58,701 nucleotides of DNA from Polaromonas sp. (GCA_021153985.1 JAJKJM010000151.1:1-58701), one strand, 5' to 3'. Positions 17,066 to 26,010 are shown, counted from the first letter of the stretch. Translations and numbers: made by a program. The notes: a model not told the origin generated them from the letters alone.

Positions 17066-17946
17066 TGAGCTTCCTCTGAGTCCACGCAAATCCACTCGGG
17101 CGGATTCAACGAGGATACGTTGTGCAGTTTCGAAGAGAACCAGTTGGCCGGATAAAAGACCTTCTTGCCGGGTGTCCAGCCCAGCCAGGCTGCCCACCAA
17201 CTGAACGAACTGTTGGCCATCACGTGGTGCTTGCACAGGCTCATCAGCCGCATATCTTCGTAGGCAGCGGCGCCTGAGTTGTGATCCACAAAGGTCACCT
17301 CGCCCGGGAATTTGAGATTTGCCCTTGCCCAGGGCAGATCGTCGGAGAAAACGAAAAAATGAGGGGAATCGATCTCCCCGGAAATACGGTTCAGCACCTG
17401 CTCGTAGTAGGCAAGGCCAACAAACCCGTGAAGGCTGCTGGCCACAGGATTCGACACGTAATCGCCCCGCCGGACATGGACCGAGACCGAGTTTTCCCGC
17501 GCGATGTGTTGGGCGAGGTCCAGGTTCTTCCCCTGTGGAGGCTGGCCCGGCGTCAGTTCGGACCGAATGAGGCCCGAAAATTTCTCAAAGTATTTGTAGG
17601 ACTGCCAATACCCCTCTATATAAACCGGAGCGCGCTGTTCCAGCAAGGCGGAATCGAAATCGAAGCCTTTCTCGCGAAAATAGCTTTTCCCCTGTATGCC
17701 GAGCTTGTGAAGAATCATTCGGGGAATTTTGTGGGTTGATCCCGCCAGCTTTCCCACCTCGGCGTCAGAGGCGATTTCGGCGGCGACATTGAACGCCCCC
17801 AGGGCATATCCGCTGTGAATCACGTAGCGGTCAAACGCCGAGTTGTCGAGCTTGAGTTCGCATCCATTGGCCAGCGCCAGTGATCGGCCGGCCGCGTACT
17901 GAAACATCTGATTTCCGAGACCTCCGAGGAGCTTTGTGATGACCAT
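17062..17946 (-). CDS. Alpha-1,2-fucosyltransferase (GT11)
   Basis: The 294-residue enzyme begins MVITKLLGGLGNQMFQYAAG, the hallmark GDP-binding start of GT11, and carries HVRRGDY (motif I) and the C-terminal SFSWWAAWLG. GT11 enzymes transfer L-fucose from GDP-L-fucose, mainly to O-2 of galactose. The donor pathway (manC, gmd, fcl) is encoded at 42113-45646, which fits well. The ATG at 17946 gives the canonical N-terminus; an earlier ATG adds 33 residues that overlap the upstream GT4. The acceptor sugar is unknown. Confidence 0.92.
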   Translation of the reverse strand: MVITKLLGGLGNQMFQYAAGRSLALANGCELKLDNSAFDRYVIHSGYALGAFNVAAEIASDAEVGKLAGSTHKIPRMILHKLGIQGKSYFREKGFDFDSALLEQRAPVYIEGYWQSYKYFEKFSGLIRSELTPGQPPQGKNLDLAQHIARENSVSVHVRRGDYVSNPVASSLHGFVGLAYYEQVLNRISGEIDSPHFFVFSDDLPWARANLKFPGEVTFVDHNSGAAAYEDMRLMSLCKHHVMANSSFSWWAAWLGWTPGKKVFYPANWFSSKLHNVSSLNPPEWICVDSEEAH

Positions 17947-17974
17947 GTTCGCCTGATATCCGCTCAGAGAAAGT

Positions 17975-19279
17975 TCATGCCGAAGACCCGGCAAAAGTCG
18001 CGCGCTCTTGCTGGGTGGCGGTTTGGCCCATGAGCACCTGCTCATATTGCCCGGCTATTTTCTCCCAATTGAATTTCTCGCTCCAGTTTTTCCGTCCGGC
18101 GCGGCCCAACGTCTTGAGATATTCCGGCGCCCGCATCAGCTCCGCCATCGCGGCGGCCAAATCCTCTTCGTTCACCTGCGTGTACCCTTTCCCGTCGACC
18201 GTGGAAGGGCACATGACGCCCGCCCCTGTCCATTGCGCGATCTCGGCGGCATTTCCCACGCCCACGGACAGGAAGGGTGTTCCGGCTGCCGCGGTTTCGA
18301 ATAGGACCAAAGGCGAGTACTCGATCTTCGACGCAAAGACAAACAGGTCCGCTGTCATAAACAGCTGCGTCAAATCCTTGCGCGGAAAATCAGTCACCAA
18401 GACGGTTTTTTGGGCCTGGGTGCGATTAATTCTGTCGACCATCCTGAGAAGATCCTTGTCACCCGGCCAGACCGTCCTGAAAGCCTTCTTGATCAAATAA
18501 GAAAATCCCTGAACCTTGATCAGGTGCACGATTTTTCTGTATATACCGGAAGCCCCATGTGCAGGGGCTTTGACCTGGTTGCCGTTCAGTATGAGAGTGG
18601 CGTGTTCATTCTTCTTCAGTTTCAGCAGGGAGAAAGCCCGGGCCAACTCAAGGTGCCCCTTCAAGCCGGTGAAAGTGCCCACGGTGAAAAAAACAAAGGA
18701 TTGCTGCGGAATGCCATGTGCGGAACGAAACGTGAGGTCGGGCTCGACATCGAACGCGCTTCGGCTCGCGCCGACCGGAATCACCGAAAAATTCTTCAGC
18801 CCCAAACGGCGCGAAAAATTGATATCGCGGTAGTCGGTGGAATGGAAAACCAGGTGGTCAAGCTGGCTGAGGATGGCCGGAAGCTGCTCAAAATAGCCCG
18901 CGTACGCAGGCTCATAAAAGCCGGAGTAACCGCATGGAATGAAGACTTTCCGGGATTCAATCCGGTCAAGAATCGGCCAGAGCGCATCAAAAGTCCATTG
19001 CTGTGCGGCCATGACCATCACCGCATCGAACCCTCCATCGATGACGTACTGCTGGTACCGTGATACCTCGCCGGTCATGCCAGACACCCGGTTGCCGGAG
19101 ACGTTGAAGCTCTCGATCATCACACCGTTGAGCGACTGGAAATCACGGTCCTGCAATTGCGATGTAGCCACCGTAACCTGGTGCCCCTTGAGCGTCAGGT
19201 GCTCGGCCAGTTCGCGCATGACCTCCTGCACGCCACCAACGCTGGGCGCATAAAACTGGCAGCAAAAGAGTAAACGCAT
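17975..19279 (-). CDS. Family 4 glycosyltransferase
   Basis: The 434-residue GT-B enzyme opens with MRLLFCCQFYAPSVGGVQEVMRELA, the typical GT4 glycine-rich acceptor loop. It has FFTVGTFTGLKGHLELARAF in the C-terminal domain and an EX7E-type element in IEYSPLVLFETAAAGTPFLS. It lies 11 bases after the upstream epimerase and 28 bases before the fucosyltransferase. The start at 19279 was chosen for the canonical N-terminus; an earlier in-frame ATG would overlap the epimerase gene. Donor sugar unknown. Confidence 0.86.
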   Translation of the reverse strand: MRLLFCCQFYAPSVGGVQEVMRELAEHLTLKGHQVTVATSQLQDRDFQSLNGVMIESFNVSGNRVSGMTGEVSRYQQYVIDGGFDAVMVMAAQQWTFDALWPILDRIESRKVFIPCGYSGFYEPAYAGYFEQLPAILSQLDHLVFHSTDYRDINFSRRLGLKNFSVIPVGASRSAFDVEPDLTFRSAHGIPQQSFVFFTVGTFTGLKGHLELARAFSLLKLKKNEHATLILNGNQVKAPAHGASGIYRKIVHLIKVQGFSYLIKKAFRTVWPGDKDLLRMVDRINRTQAQKTVLVTDFPRKDLTQLFMTADLFVFASKIEYSPLVLFETAAAGTPFLSVGVGNAAEIAQWTGAGVMCPSTVDGKGYTQVNEEDLAAAMAELMRAPEYLKTLGRAGRKNWSEKFNWEKIAGQYEQVLMGQTATQQERATFAGSSA

Positions 19280-19290
19280 GGGCTTCAAGC

Positions 19291-20226
19291 TCAGGGACGG
19301 CCGCGATTGCGGCCATACCAGGCCCAGGTTCGCGCGATGCCTTCGGCAAAACCTGTTTTTGGCTGCCACCCGCAAAGGAGCCGGAGCTTTTCCACGTCCA
19401 GAATATTGGCGGCCACATCAAAGGAGCGCGGTTCAACATGCATGATTTTGGGTTGGATGCCCGAAGCAAGGGCAACGCGGGATATTTCGTTCAGCACCTC
19501 CAGATTGGAGCGCCCGATCGAACTTCCGATGTTGTAGGACTCGCCCGGCAAGCCCTGATCGAGAGCGCAAACCAAAGCCTGCGCGACATCCTCGACGTAA
19601 ATGTAGTCTCTGACGGTGCCCTGCTGTCCGAAAACACGGATTTCCTGGCCCGAGAGCATTGACGCCATGGCCGTTGCGATGAAGCCTTGCCCGACGTATG
19701 GCTTTTGCCGTTCGCCGTACGGGTTGGAAGGCCGGACGCACAAGACCGGCAACTGCCGCATGCGGTGGTAGACCTGCGCGTACTTTTCCAATGCCAGTTT
19801 GGTGATCCCGTAGGGAGAGATCGGGTTGGTGGGATGTGTTTCAGCAACAGGCAGTTGCAGCGCCTCGCCGTAGACCGTACCACCCGATGAAACAAAAACC
19901 ATCTTCCGCAAATTCAGGCCACTGGCCACATCAAACAGCGCGACGGAACCGGGGAGATTGTCGACAATGTCCTGGACCGGGTTCTCGAAGCTCGTTTTCG
20001 GAACGCTTGAATAGGCGAGATCCACCAGTTCATCCACGCCCTGCAGCGCGCCGCCGATAAAAACCCGATTCTGGATGTCGCCCTGAAGGTAAGCCACGCC
20101 CGGCGGCAAGGCGACGGCGTCCCGATCGCTTCGGCCAATCACCAGCACGTCGCGGCCAGTGCTGCGCAAGGCGGATACCAGATGAGAGCCGAGAAACCCC
20201 GCTCCGCCGATAACGCAGCACCTCAT
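19291..20226 (-). CDS. NAD-dependent sugar-nucleotide epimerase/dehydratase (GalE-like)
   Basis: The 311-residue extended SDR has CVIGGAGFLGSHL at the N-terminus, the catalytic Thr/Ser region VSSGGTVYGE, the intact YGITK pair, RPSNPYGERQ and GTVRDYIYVEDVA. These are features of UDP-glucose/UDP-hexose 4-epimerases, so it may supply UDP-galactose or a HexNAc epimer, possibly the acceptor sugar for the fucosyltransferase next door. Substrate choice cannot be read directly. Its start codon overlaps by ATGA the end of a short open frame (see findings). Confidence 0.86.
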   Translation of the reverse strand: MRCCVIGGAGFLGSHLVSALRSTGRDVLVIGRSDRDAVALPPGVAYLQGDIQNRVFIGGALQGVDELVDLAYSSVPKTSFENPVQDIVDNLPGSVALFDVASGLNLRKMVFVSSGGTVYGEALQLPVAETHPTNPISPYGITKLALEKYAQVYHRMRQLPVLCVRPSNPYGERQKPYVGQGFIATAMASMLSGQEIRVFGQQGTVRDYIYVEDVAQALVCALDQGLPGESYNIGSSIGRSNLEVLNEISRVALASGIQPKIMHVEPRSFDVAANILDVEKLRLLCGWQPKTGFAEGIARTWAWYGRNRGRP

Positions 20227-20337
20227 GTGTGACTGCGCCGGAGGCGTTGAACAGAGTGCACGTGCGGGCCAGTCATGATGAAAGAAGCTTCCGGATTAAT
20301 GTTGATGGCAAAGAACTCAGCGCTTTCGCGACGGGCT

Positions 20338-21153
20338 TCAGGGCAAGTTACCCGCACGCCGCCCCCTGCGTAGTGCCCAATTGAGAAATTCATTGCCGGC
20401 CTCCAGCGCACGGGTCAATGCGTACACCACCCAGCCAAGGTTCTCCTTCCGTATCTGGCGGCACTCCTGAATTGTCAAAGGGACGTTGCCCGAAAAGCCC
20501 CCGCGGTAGTGAGTGGCAGTGACCAATTCAGAAGTACTGAACCGATGGCGCCCAAGAAACAGGCGAAGAAACAGGTCATAGTCTGCCGCGATTTTAAACT
20601 GCTCCCTGAACCTGTACTGTTTCTGCAGGTCGGTGCGCACAAATGTGGCCAGGTGCGGCACGGTATTGAAGAAAAACAGGCGCCAGGTGGAAAGTTTTAA
20701 CAATCCCAGCGGTTCGCCGGCTTCCGAAACCGCCTCGCTGCGGCAACTGAGCACCACGGGCTTTTGCCGGCCCAACAGGGCGATTGCCTGATTGAATCCA
20801 TCCGGCAGGAGATGGTCGTCACCGTTAAGAAACAGGGTGTAGTCGCCGCAGGCGAGCGCGACGCCCTTGTTCATCGCATTGTAGATACCGCTGTCGCGCT
20901 CCGAGACCAGGACATCCACAATGTCACCGTACCGTGAAATGATTGCGAGCGTCGAGTCCGTCGAGGCGCCATCAATCACAATGTACTGGATGGCCGGCGT
21001 CTTGATGCTTCGCACGGAAGCCAGCGTACGCTCCAGAGTGGCCTCGCAATTCCGGGTGACAGTGACAATCGACAAAAGTGGCCGCGAGCCTTCGGCCATC
21101 CCGGCTGCCAGCGACGCCACGTCATTCGCCGGGTGATGCACATCAGACGGCAT
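20338..21153 (-). CDS. Family 2 glycosyltransferase (WfgS/PgaC-like small type)
   Basis: The 271-residue GT-A enzyme has SIVTVTRNCEATLERTLASV, VIDGASTDSTL, the metal-binding LFLNGDDHLLPDG and the ADYDLFLRL motif common in small O-antigen GT2 transferases (WfgS/Wclo type). I chose the ATG at 21153 because it has a strong Shine-Dalgarno sequence GGAGG five bases upstream; it overlaps the polymerase stop by 11 bases. In-frame ATGs at 21165 and 21189 are alternatives. Donor sugar unknown. Confidence 0.86.
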   Translation of the reverse strand: MPSDVHHPANDVASLAAGMAEGSRPLLSIVTVTRNCEATLERTLASVRSIKTPAIQYIVIDGASTDSTLAIISRYGDIVDVLVSERDSGIYNAMNKGVALACGDYTLFLNGDDHLLPDGFNQAIALLGRQKPVVLSCRSEAVSEAGEPLGLLKLSTWRLFFFNTVPHLATFVRTDLQKQYRFREQFKIAADYDLFLRLFLGRHRFSTSELVTATHYRGGFSGNVPLTIQECRQIRKENLGWVVYALTRALEAGNEFLNWALRRGRRAGNLP

Positions 21154-22654
21154 CGCGGCCTCCATCCTGTTTGGGCTCAATCGAATCATTCCCTGGTATC
21201 CACCTTGAAAGTAAAAAAGGAATGAAGAATATCCATAAATATTCGACAGACAGGATATAGGCGTTGGAGGCAGAGCAGATCAGGAAGAAGGCGCTTCCAC
21301 ACAGAAGCGGCACACTCATCTGGCGAGGCAGCAAGGACGAGAGTGCCTTTTTGAACCAACGAAGGTACACGAGCGCAAAAATGGCGATGCCCGCAAGCCC
21401 GATATCCAGAGCCATGCCCAGGTAGGTCAGCTCGAACCGCCATGGCTGCTGTTCGGACCGGATGCACTCCAAGGTCACGTATCCGAGCCCTTTGCCAAAC
21501 CACGGCTTGGTTGCAATTTCTTTGACCAGCGTGCTGATCTGGGCCTGCCGGACTACGGCGCCCAACTTATCTGACGCAAGCCCGGTACTGAGGTAGTTTT
21601 CCATGGCACAGGCGTTGCTGCTCAATGCGTACAAATTCGTGTACGCGCCCTGTACCTTCATCATCGGATCGAACGGCGTCTGTATGTCTCTGCGTTTGAC
21701 CGAATCTCCCAGCTCGGGAAAAGAGTTGAACATGGCCTGGGCGTAAGTGGCCTTTTCAAACGCCGCGATCTGAGGAAGTATCGCCAGGGCCAGAAGCCAC
21801 GGCGCCACCAGTTTTGCCGCGGTCTTCAGGTCGCGATGGAACAACACCTGGTAGAGGAGGACGCAGACGCTCAAGGCAGTAAAAAGAACCAGGATGGCTT
21901 TTCGCCCCGACAGCAGCGCCATCAGCAAGGCTGCGGTGAGCAGCAGAAAGTTAACTCGCGACTGCCTGAAGTAGTAATACCCCGCCATGACGGGAAGCAG
22001 GAAAATCAAGGGCGTGATCTGCAAGGTGTAGACCTTGGTATAGCCGTCCGGAAACTGGATACGAAAAAGGGTTGCGGCCTCCAGCGCCGAACGCAAGCTG
22101 CCTGTTTCGGTGAAAAACAAAAAATAGAACACCAGCAGGTTCACCGCGCATATGAGCTTGACCGCAGGCTCCATGTAGTTCAGTGAAGCCAGTGCGAACG
22201 CAGGTCTGTGAAATATCAACAGATAAACAACCGGCGCCATCACAAAGACCGCAAGCTCGTTCCGGGCGCCGATGTTGCCACTGGAAAAACCGTAGATTGC
22301 GCCCCACAACCCCGGCAGCACTACCAGCCAATCCAGTAGCCAGTAAGGGTTGCGATCGACACGCTCCAGGGCCATTCTTATCACGCTGAAAACCAGCAAG
22401 GCTTTCAGGCACAAAAAGAACAGCGCAGTGTTGGTATAAAGCAGTGAAAGAACCAGCAATGCCAGCTGCAGCGACACAACTCCGTAGAGCAAATGTTGGT
22501 AATATTTACCCGCGACTATTCCAGCGGCAAGTTTGTTGCCTTTGTCGAAAACCTCTTGTACCGGAGCGTGCATATTGAAAATCAGGCGCTTTATTGTCTT
22601 CACCGCCTCGAACCAGAACAATTCCAGAGACTGAGCACGGGTCGCCTCCACCAA
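21143..22654 (-). CDS. O-antigen polymerase-like polytopic membrane protein
   Basis: The 503-residue protein has about 10-12 hydrophobic segments (such as LLYGVVSLQLALLVLSLLYT and VYLLIFHRPAFALASL). A long periplasmic loop with WFGKGLGYVTLE leads into RFELTYLGMALDIGLAGIAIF, the Wzy/ligase-like loop layout. It has no wider sequence signature that I recognise. As the first gene of block A it has about 157 bases of divergent promoter space upstream, facing an acyltransferase gene. It may be the repeat-unit polymerase, with the 12653 gene acting as ligase or second polymerase. Confidence 0.75.
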   Translation of the reverse strand: MVEATRAQSLELFWFEAVKTIKRLIFNMHAPVQEVFDKGNKLAAGIVAGKYYQHLLYGVVSLQLALLVLSLLYTNTALFFLCLKALLVFSVIRMALERVDRNPYWLLDWLVVLPGLWGAIYGFSSGNIGARNELAVFVMAPVVYLLIFHRPAFALASLNYMEPAVKLICAVNLLVFYFLFFTETGSLRSALEAATLFRIQFPDGYTKVYTLQITPLIFLLPVMAGYYYFRQSRVNFLLLTAALLMALLSGRKAILVLFTALSVCVLLYQVLFHRDLKTAAKLVAPWLLALAILPQIAAFEKATYAQAMFNSFPELGDSVKRRDIQTPFDPMMKVQGAYTNLYALSSNACAMENYLSTGLASDKLGAVVRQAQISTLVKEIATKPWFGKGLGYVTLECIRSEQQPWRFELTYLGMALDIGLAGIAIFALVYLRWFKKALSSLLPRQMSVPLLCGSAFFLICSASNAYILSVEYLWIFFIPFLLSRWIPGNDSIEPKQDGGRDAV

Positions 22655-22811
22655 AAACGGATCAATGATGTTACCCCACCGGGGACCCGATAACTCGCGC
22701 CTGGCATCGGTTTAAACGCATCACCCCAACAGCGGCGGCCTCGGCGCGCGATGGTCCCGGTGGAGCGTCTCAGGCCATAAAATCGTCGCACTGAACATAT
22801 CAAAGGTCACC
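22655..22811. promoter_or_regulatory. Divergent intergenic region between polymerase-like and acyltransferase genes
   Basis: These 157 bases separate two diverging genes and so should contain promoters for block A (minus strand) and the acyltransferase (plus strand). I could not pick out convincing -35/-10 boxes. The plus-strand gene has an AAGG a few bases before its ATG as a possible ribosome site. Confidence 0.4.
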
Positions 22812-23909
22812 ATGGTGAAGGAATGTGCAACAGAAGTGGCACCGGCGAACAGACATTCCGGGAACTTCGATGGCGTGAGACTGCTTGGCGCCCTGTTTGT
22901 GCTGCTCAGTCATCAATTCGCGCTCTCGGGCCGCCACGAGCCCGAGATCATGGGACCGCATACTTTCGGCAATCTGGGGGTGCTGATGTTTTTCTCCATC
23001 AGCGGCTTCCTTGTCATGCAGAGCTGGCAGCGGGACCCCAACCTGCCCAGGTTCATGGCGCGCCGCCTGTTAAGGATATGGCCCGGCCTGGCGGTCGCGG
23101 TCCTGCTAACAGCCTTCGTTCTGGGACCGCTGGTGTCTCATCTGGGGCCGGTCCAATACTTCAGGTCGTCGGAATACCGGCAGTATCTGCACGAACTGTA
23201 TTTCGGTATTTCCCGAGGCCAACTTTTCACCGGCATTCCCTCCACGGCTGCGAACGGATCGCTCTGGACCATCCCCATTGAGGTGTGGTGCTACCTGGCG
23301 CTCGGCATCGCCGGGACACTCGGTATCTTCCGCCGCCGGGAGGTGCTGCCCCTGATCCTCGCTTCAAGCCTCGTGTATTTTTTGTTCTTTTTCGGAGGAC
23401 AGGCAGGAGGCACGGCCTATGCTGCCGGATCACATTTCTTCCCCAGTCTGGTCGCATGGCTTTACTTTGCGGCGATATTTTTCCTGGGTGCAACCATCAA
23501 CATGTGCCGTCCGGCGCTCATCACGGCCTACAACAAGTGGGCTGTCACCATTGCAGTAATACTGGGGCTGGTCGCCATTGTCTTCACCGAATACAGCACC
23601 GCGCTCTTCTTCATGGTCCCGATCGTGACGATCAGCGTTGCCGTTCGCTCATGGCCGGGGCTGAAAGATGCAGGTCGCTACGGCGATCTTTCCTATGGCA
23701 TCTACCTCTATGCCTGGCCTGTGCAGCAAGTCGGCGTACTCCTGCTCGGGAAGACCGCGCCCTATTGGCTTCTGGCCATCTGTTCGGTGACAGGTGCCAC
23801 AGCACTTGCATTCGCTTCATGGCACCTGGTTGAAAAACGCGCACTCCTGATCAAACCGCGAGGCAGCGCCAAACGCGATCCCGCACTGTTTGCGTCGTCT
23901 ACCAGTTAG
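22812..23909 (+). CDS. Acyltransferase-3 family membrane protein (OafA/YrhL type)
   Basis: The 365-residue protein has about ten membrane segments and the acyltransferase-3 landmarks: N-terminal FDGVRLLGALFVLLSHQFAL with the active-site His, FFSISGFLVMQSW, RRLLRIWPGLAVAV and NGSLWTIPIEVWCYL. Such enzymes carry acyl groups, often acetyl, across the membrane onto O-antigens, capsules or Nod-like lipids. It is the only plus-strand gene in the 8.8-46 kb stretch and has its own promoter region, so the acylation it makes may be regulated separately. Acceptor unknown. Confidence 0.88.
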   Translation: MVKECATEVAPANRHSGNFDGVRLLGALFVLLSHQFALSGRHEPEIMGPHTFGNLGVLMFFSISGFLVMQSWQRDPNLPRFMARRLLRIWPGLAVAVLLTAFVLGPLVSHLGPVQYFRSSEYRQYLHELYFGISRGQLFTGIPSTAANGSLWTIPIEVWCYLALGIAGTLGIFRRREVLPLILASSLVYFLFFFGGQAGGTAYAAGSHFFPSLVAWLYFAAIFFLGATINMCRPALITAYNKWAVTIAVILGLVAIVFTEYSTALFFMVPIVTISVAVRSWPGLKDAGRYGDLSYGIYLYAWPVQQVGVLLLGKTAPYWLLAICSVTGATALAFASWHLVEKRALLIKPRGSAKRDPALFASSTS

Positions 23910-24010
23910 GTCCCCTGCAAGGCAAGGAGGCTTGCACCACTTTGCCAGCCTGGAACCAGCCGCGCCATTGGATTTCTGAACCCTTCGGCTGTAATGCAGC
24001 GATTGCAGTA

Positions 24011-24370
24011 TCAAATAATGGGGCGGAGGCCAAAGGTCAAAGCGATGACCCGCTTGGTCGCCTTGTCCACCATGCAATATCCGGTCGTTGGCTCGATTTC
24101 ATCAAGTTGGGTGCGCATCTCTATTGCCTTCGTCGTAGAGTCCCAGGTGAAAATGAACTGCTCCGCATTTCCCCTGCTCTCCACCGAAGGGATTCTCACT
24201 TTCTCGGGAACAGGCGCAGCCTTCTTCAGCGCGGCTTGGCACATGGTGAGCGCCTGAATCTGCTGAAAACTTCCAGCCTCCCCCGAATGCACCACCATCG
24301 CCACAGCACAAACGGCCGTCACAGCGAACACCGTCGCACCTAAACCAATCGTTCTCTTTTTCACGTTCAT
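24011..24370 (-). CDS. Small secreted or membrane-anchored protein of unknown function
   Basis: The 119-residue protein has a basic start (MNVKKR) and one hydrophobic segment (GLGATVFAVTAVCAVAMVV, about residues 9-27), suggesting a signal peptide or anchor. The exported part has two Cys residues (in LTMCQAAL and TGYCMVDK) that could form a disulfide, plus EQFIFTWDS and KRVIALTFG. I do not recognise the family. It lies 195 bases after the DUF5672 gene and ends 101 bases from the converging acyltransferase, so it may be transcribed separately from block B. Confidence 0.65.
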   Translation of the reverse strand: MNVKKRTIGLGATVFAVTAVCAVAMVVHSGEAGSFQQIQALTMCQAALKKAAPVPEKVRIPSVESRGNAEQFIFTWDSTTKAIEMRTQLDEIEPTTGYCMVDKATKRVIALTFGLRPII

Positions 24371-24565
24371 GGAGTTCTCCTAAGACTGCGCAAGACAGGC
24401 GCCGCCAAAAGCGACCGTACGAAGGTTAGACCGCAGCATTCGCGGGGCAATATTTGACACCGCCAATTTTTCCGAATCCGAAAAATACCCGTTGAAGCGC
24501 CCAGCGCGCCTGCCGCAGTTTCCGCATCGGCGGCCCTCTTCTCCATCTTCTCGATGCGTCGGCAT

Positions 24566-25363
24566 TCAGGTATCCATCTGAGCGGCACCAAGCAACTCGG
24601 ACATTGAGGTTTCGATCAAACCCGGTGCCAGTTCTGGCATCTGGGCCAGAAGCGGCCTCATCAGCTTTGCATAAAACGCCTGATGGTACTTGGGCAGGCC
24701 ATGGCAACCGAACGGCACATCCCGGCCCGTCATCTCAAAGAGGACGCCGGGATTGGCCTCAAACGAAAAACGGGCAGCGATTTCAAGCGGGCAGCTACGG
24801 AAAACCGGACTGCGCATTCCCCAGTATCCAAAAAAAGCGTCTTCGTTGACGGGCCAGCCCGCAGCAGAACCTGCCTCAGCCTTGAGCAGCGAGATGGTCG
24901 GCTCGAGCCGCCGCAAGGAAAGGCCGCCATTGCCGACGCTCACCCTGGTTCCGAATAATTTGAGGAAATAGCCGCTGCTGATCTTGGGATGGACCCACTG
25001 AGCGGGTACCCAAGGTGCTCCAAAATAATCGAATGGCATGGCGCAGAAAGATTCGAGGTCACCGTGAAAAAGGAAGGCATCCAGCTGGTGTATGAGCATC
25101 CACTCATACGCGCTCACAAAAGTCTCATAAAACCGCAACTCAAGCATCAGCTTGTTGTAGGTTTTTACGCTGGCAAAGTAAGCCGAATCAAAGAATTTGA
25201 CCTGGAGTTCAGGCCACAGATTCAAATATGCATCCAGGCACAAACCTTGCGGTGCGGCCAAATAGACGTCGACGGAAAAGAGATGGCGCAAACGCAACAG
25301 AGACAGCTGCTCAAGGGGTGAAAGCTCCGTGCGGTACACGGGCACAACAATTGCGCAGCTCAC
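24566..25363 (-). CDS. DUF5672-family protein, probable glycosyltransferase-like
   Basis: The 265-residue protein begins CAIVVPVYRTELSPLEQLSL and contains NKLMLELRFYETFVSAYEWMLIHQLDAFLF, FDYFGAPWV, VGNGGLSLRRLE and the NEDAFFGYWG region, all typical of DUF5672. The acidic D in HQLDAF and the GNGG/NED motifs resemble GT-A donor and metal sites, so transfer of a sugar or related group is likely but unproven. Its start overlaps the LicD-like stop (ATGA at 25363-25360). It is probably the last or next-to-last gene of the long block B operon. Confidence 0.82.
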   Translation of the reverse strand: MSCAIVVPVYRTELSPLEQLSLLRLRHLFSVDVYLAAPQGLCLDAYLNLWPELQVKFFDSAYFASVKTYNKLMLELRFYETFVSAYEWMLIHQLDAFLFHGDLESFCAMPFDYFGAPWVPAQWVHPKISSGYFLKLFGTRVSVGNGGLSLRRLEPTISLLKAEAGSAAGWPVNEDAFFGYWGMRSPVFRSCPLEIAARFSFEANPGVLFEMTGRDVPFGCHGLPKYHQAFYAKLMRPLLAQMPELAPGLIETSMSELLGAAQMDT

Positions 25364-26001
25364 GCAATAATGTCCTTCACATCGAGCCGCCAGTCACCTT
25401 TCACCTGCTTGGGAATGGTCCAGTCGTCCCCATAGTGCTCCTGGAGCCACTGCTTTATGTTGGCATGAGTAGGATAGCGTTTTCCGCGGAAAGTAACGTA
25501 GTCGTGCGAGTCGCAATAATGGTCATGCTGCCTGCGCCCCTTTTTGAGTTCGGGTACGAATTGGTAGCCATAGCCGTCGCCCTTCTTGTGCCAGAAACAG
25601 ATGTCGAAAATCACATGCTCCGCCGAGTAAAAGATCAGCTGCTGCATGACCCCGCGGTAATACAACTCACGCCCGACCGTGAATCCGCGGGCAGCAAACG
25701 CGGCTTTGACACGCGGTACGTCTATGGCCCCAACCACACAAACGTCGATGTCGTTGTCGTGCGGGATCAGGCGGTTATCCCTCACAATCCCGAGTATGGT
25801 TCCGTCGCATAGAAAATAGTCGACCCCCAGAGACTCGAGCAGGCTGCATCCCTCTTCGAGCGTAGCCTCCGCATGCTCGTTCAATGGATCGGAAACTTCA
25901 AACGGAAACGAATAGAAGTCGTTGAAACCGCGGTATCGCAGCACCCATCGAGCCCGAACCGCATACACGAAGCGTTTGAGCCGGCGAAGTAGAGAGATCA
26001 T
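25360..26001 (-). CDS. LicD/fukutin-like nucleotidyltransferase-fold protein
   Basis: The 213-residue protein has the LicD-type core: LLESLGVDYFLCDGTILGIVRDNRLIPHDNDIDVCV (residues 54-89), with a G-T-L-like loop and the metal-binding D-x-D pair, then VIFDICFW and TFRGKRYPTHANIKQWLQEHYGDDW. LicD proteins transfer phosphocholine from CDP-choline to surface glycans; fukutin relatives transfer ribitol phosphate. A CDP-alcohol phosphatidyltransferase-type gene lies 2.7 kb upstream in the same operon, which fits phospho-alcohol decoration. The donor is an inference. Confidence 0.82.
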   Translation of the reverse strand: MISLLRRLKRFVYAVRARWVLRYRGFNDFYSFPFEVSDPLNEHAEATLEEGCSLLESLGVDYFLCDGTILGIVRDNRLIPHDNDIDVCVVGAIDVPRVKAAFAARGFTVGRELYYRGVMQQLIFYSAEHVIFDICFWHKKGDGYGYQFVPELKKGRRQHDHYCDSHDYVTFRGKRYPTHANIKQWLQEHYGDDWTIPKQVKGDWRLDVKDIIA

Positions 26002-26010
26002 GTGAATGTT

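Noticed and set aside
23910-24010. Small hairpin GCAAG/CTTGC at 23922-23935 as a terminator
   Set aside because: The stem has only five pairs and no T-tract on either side.
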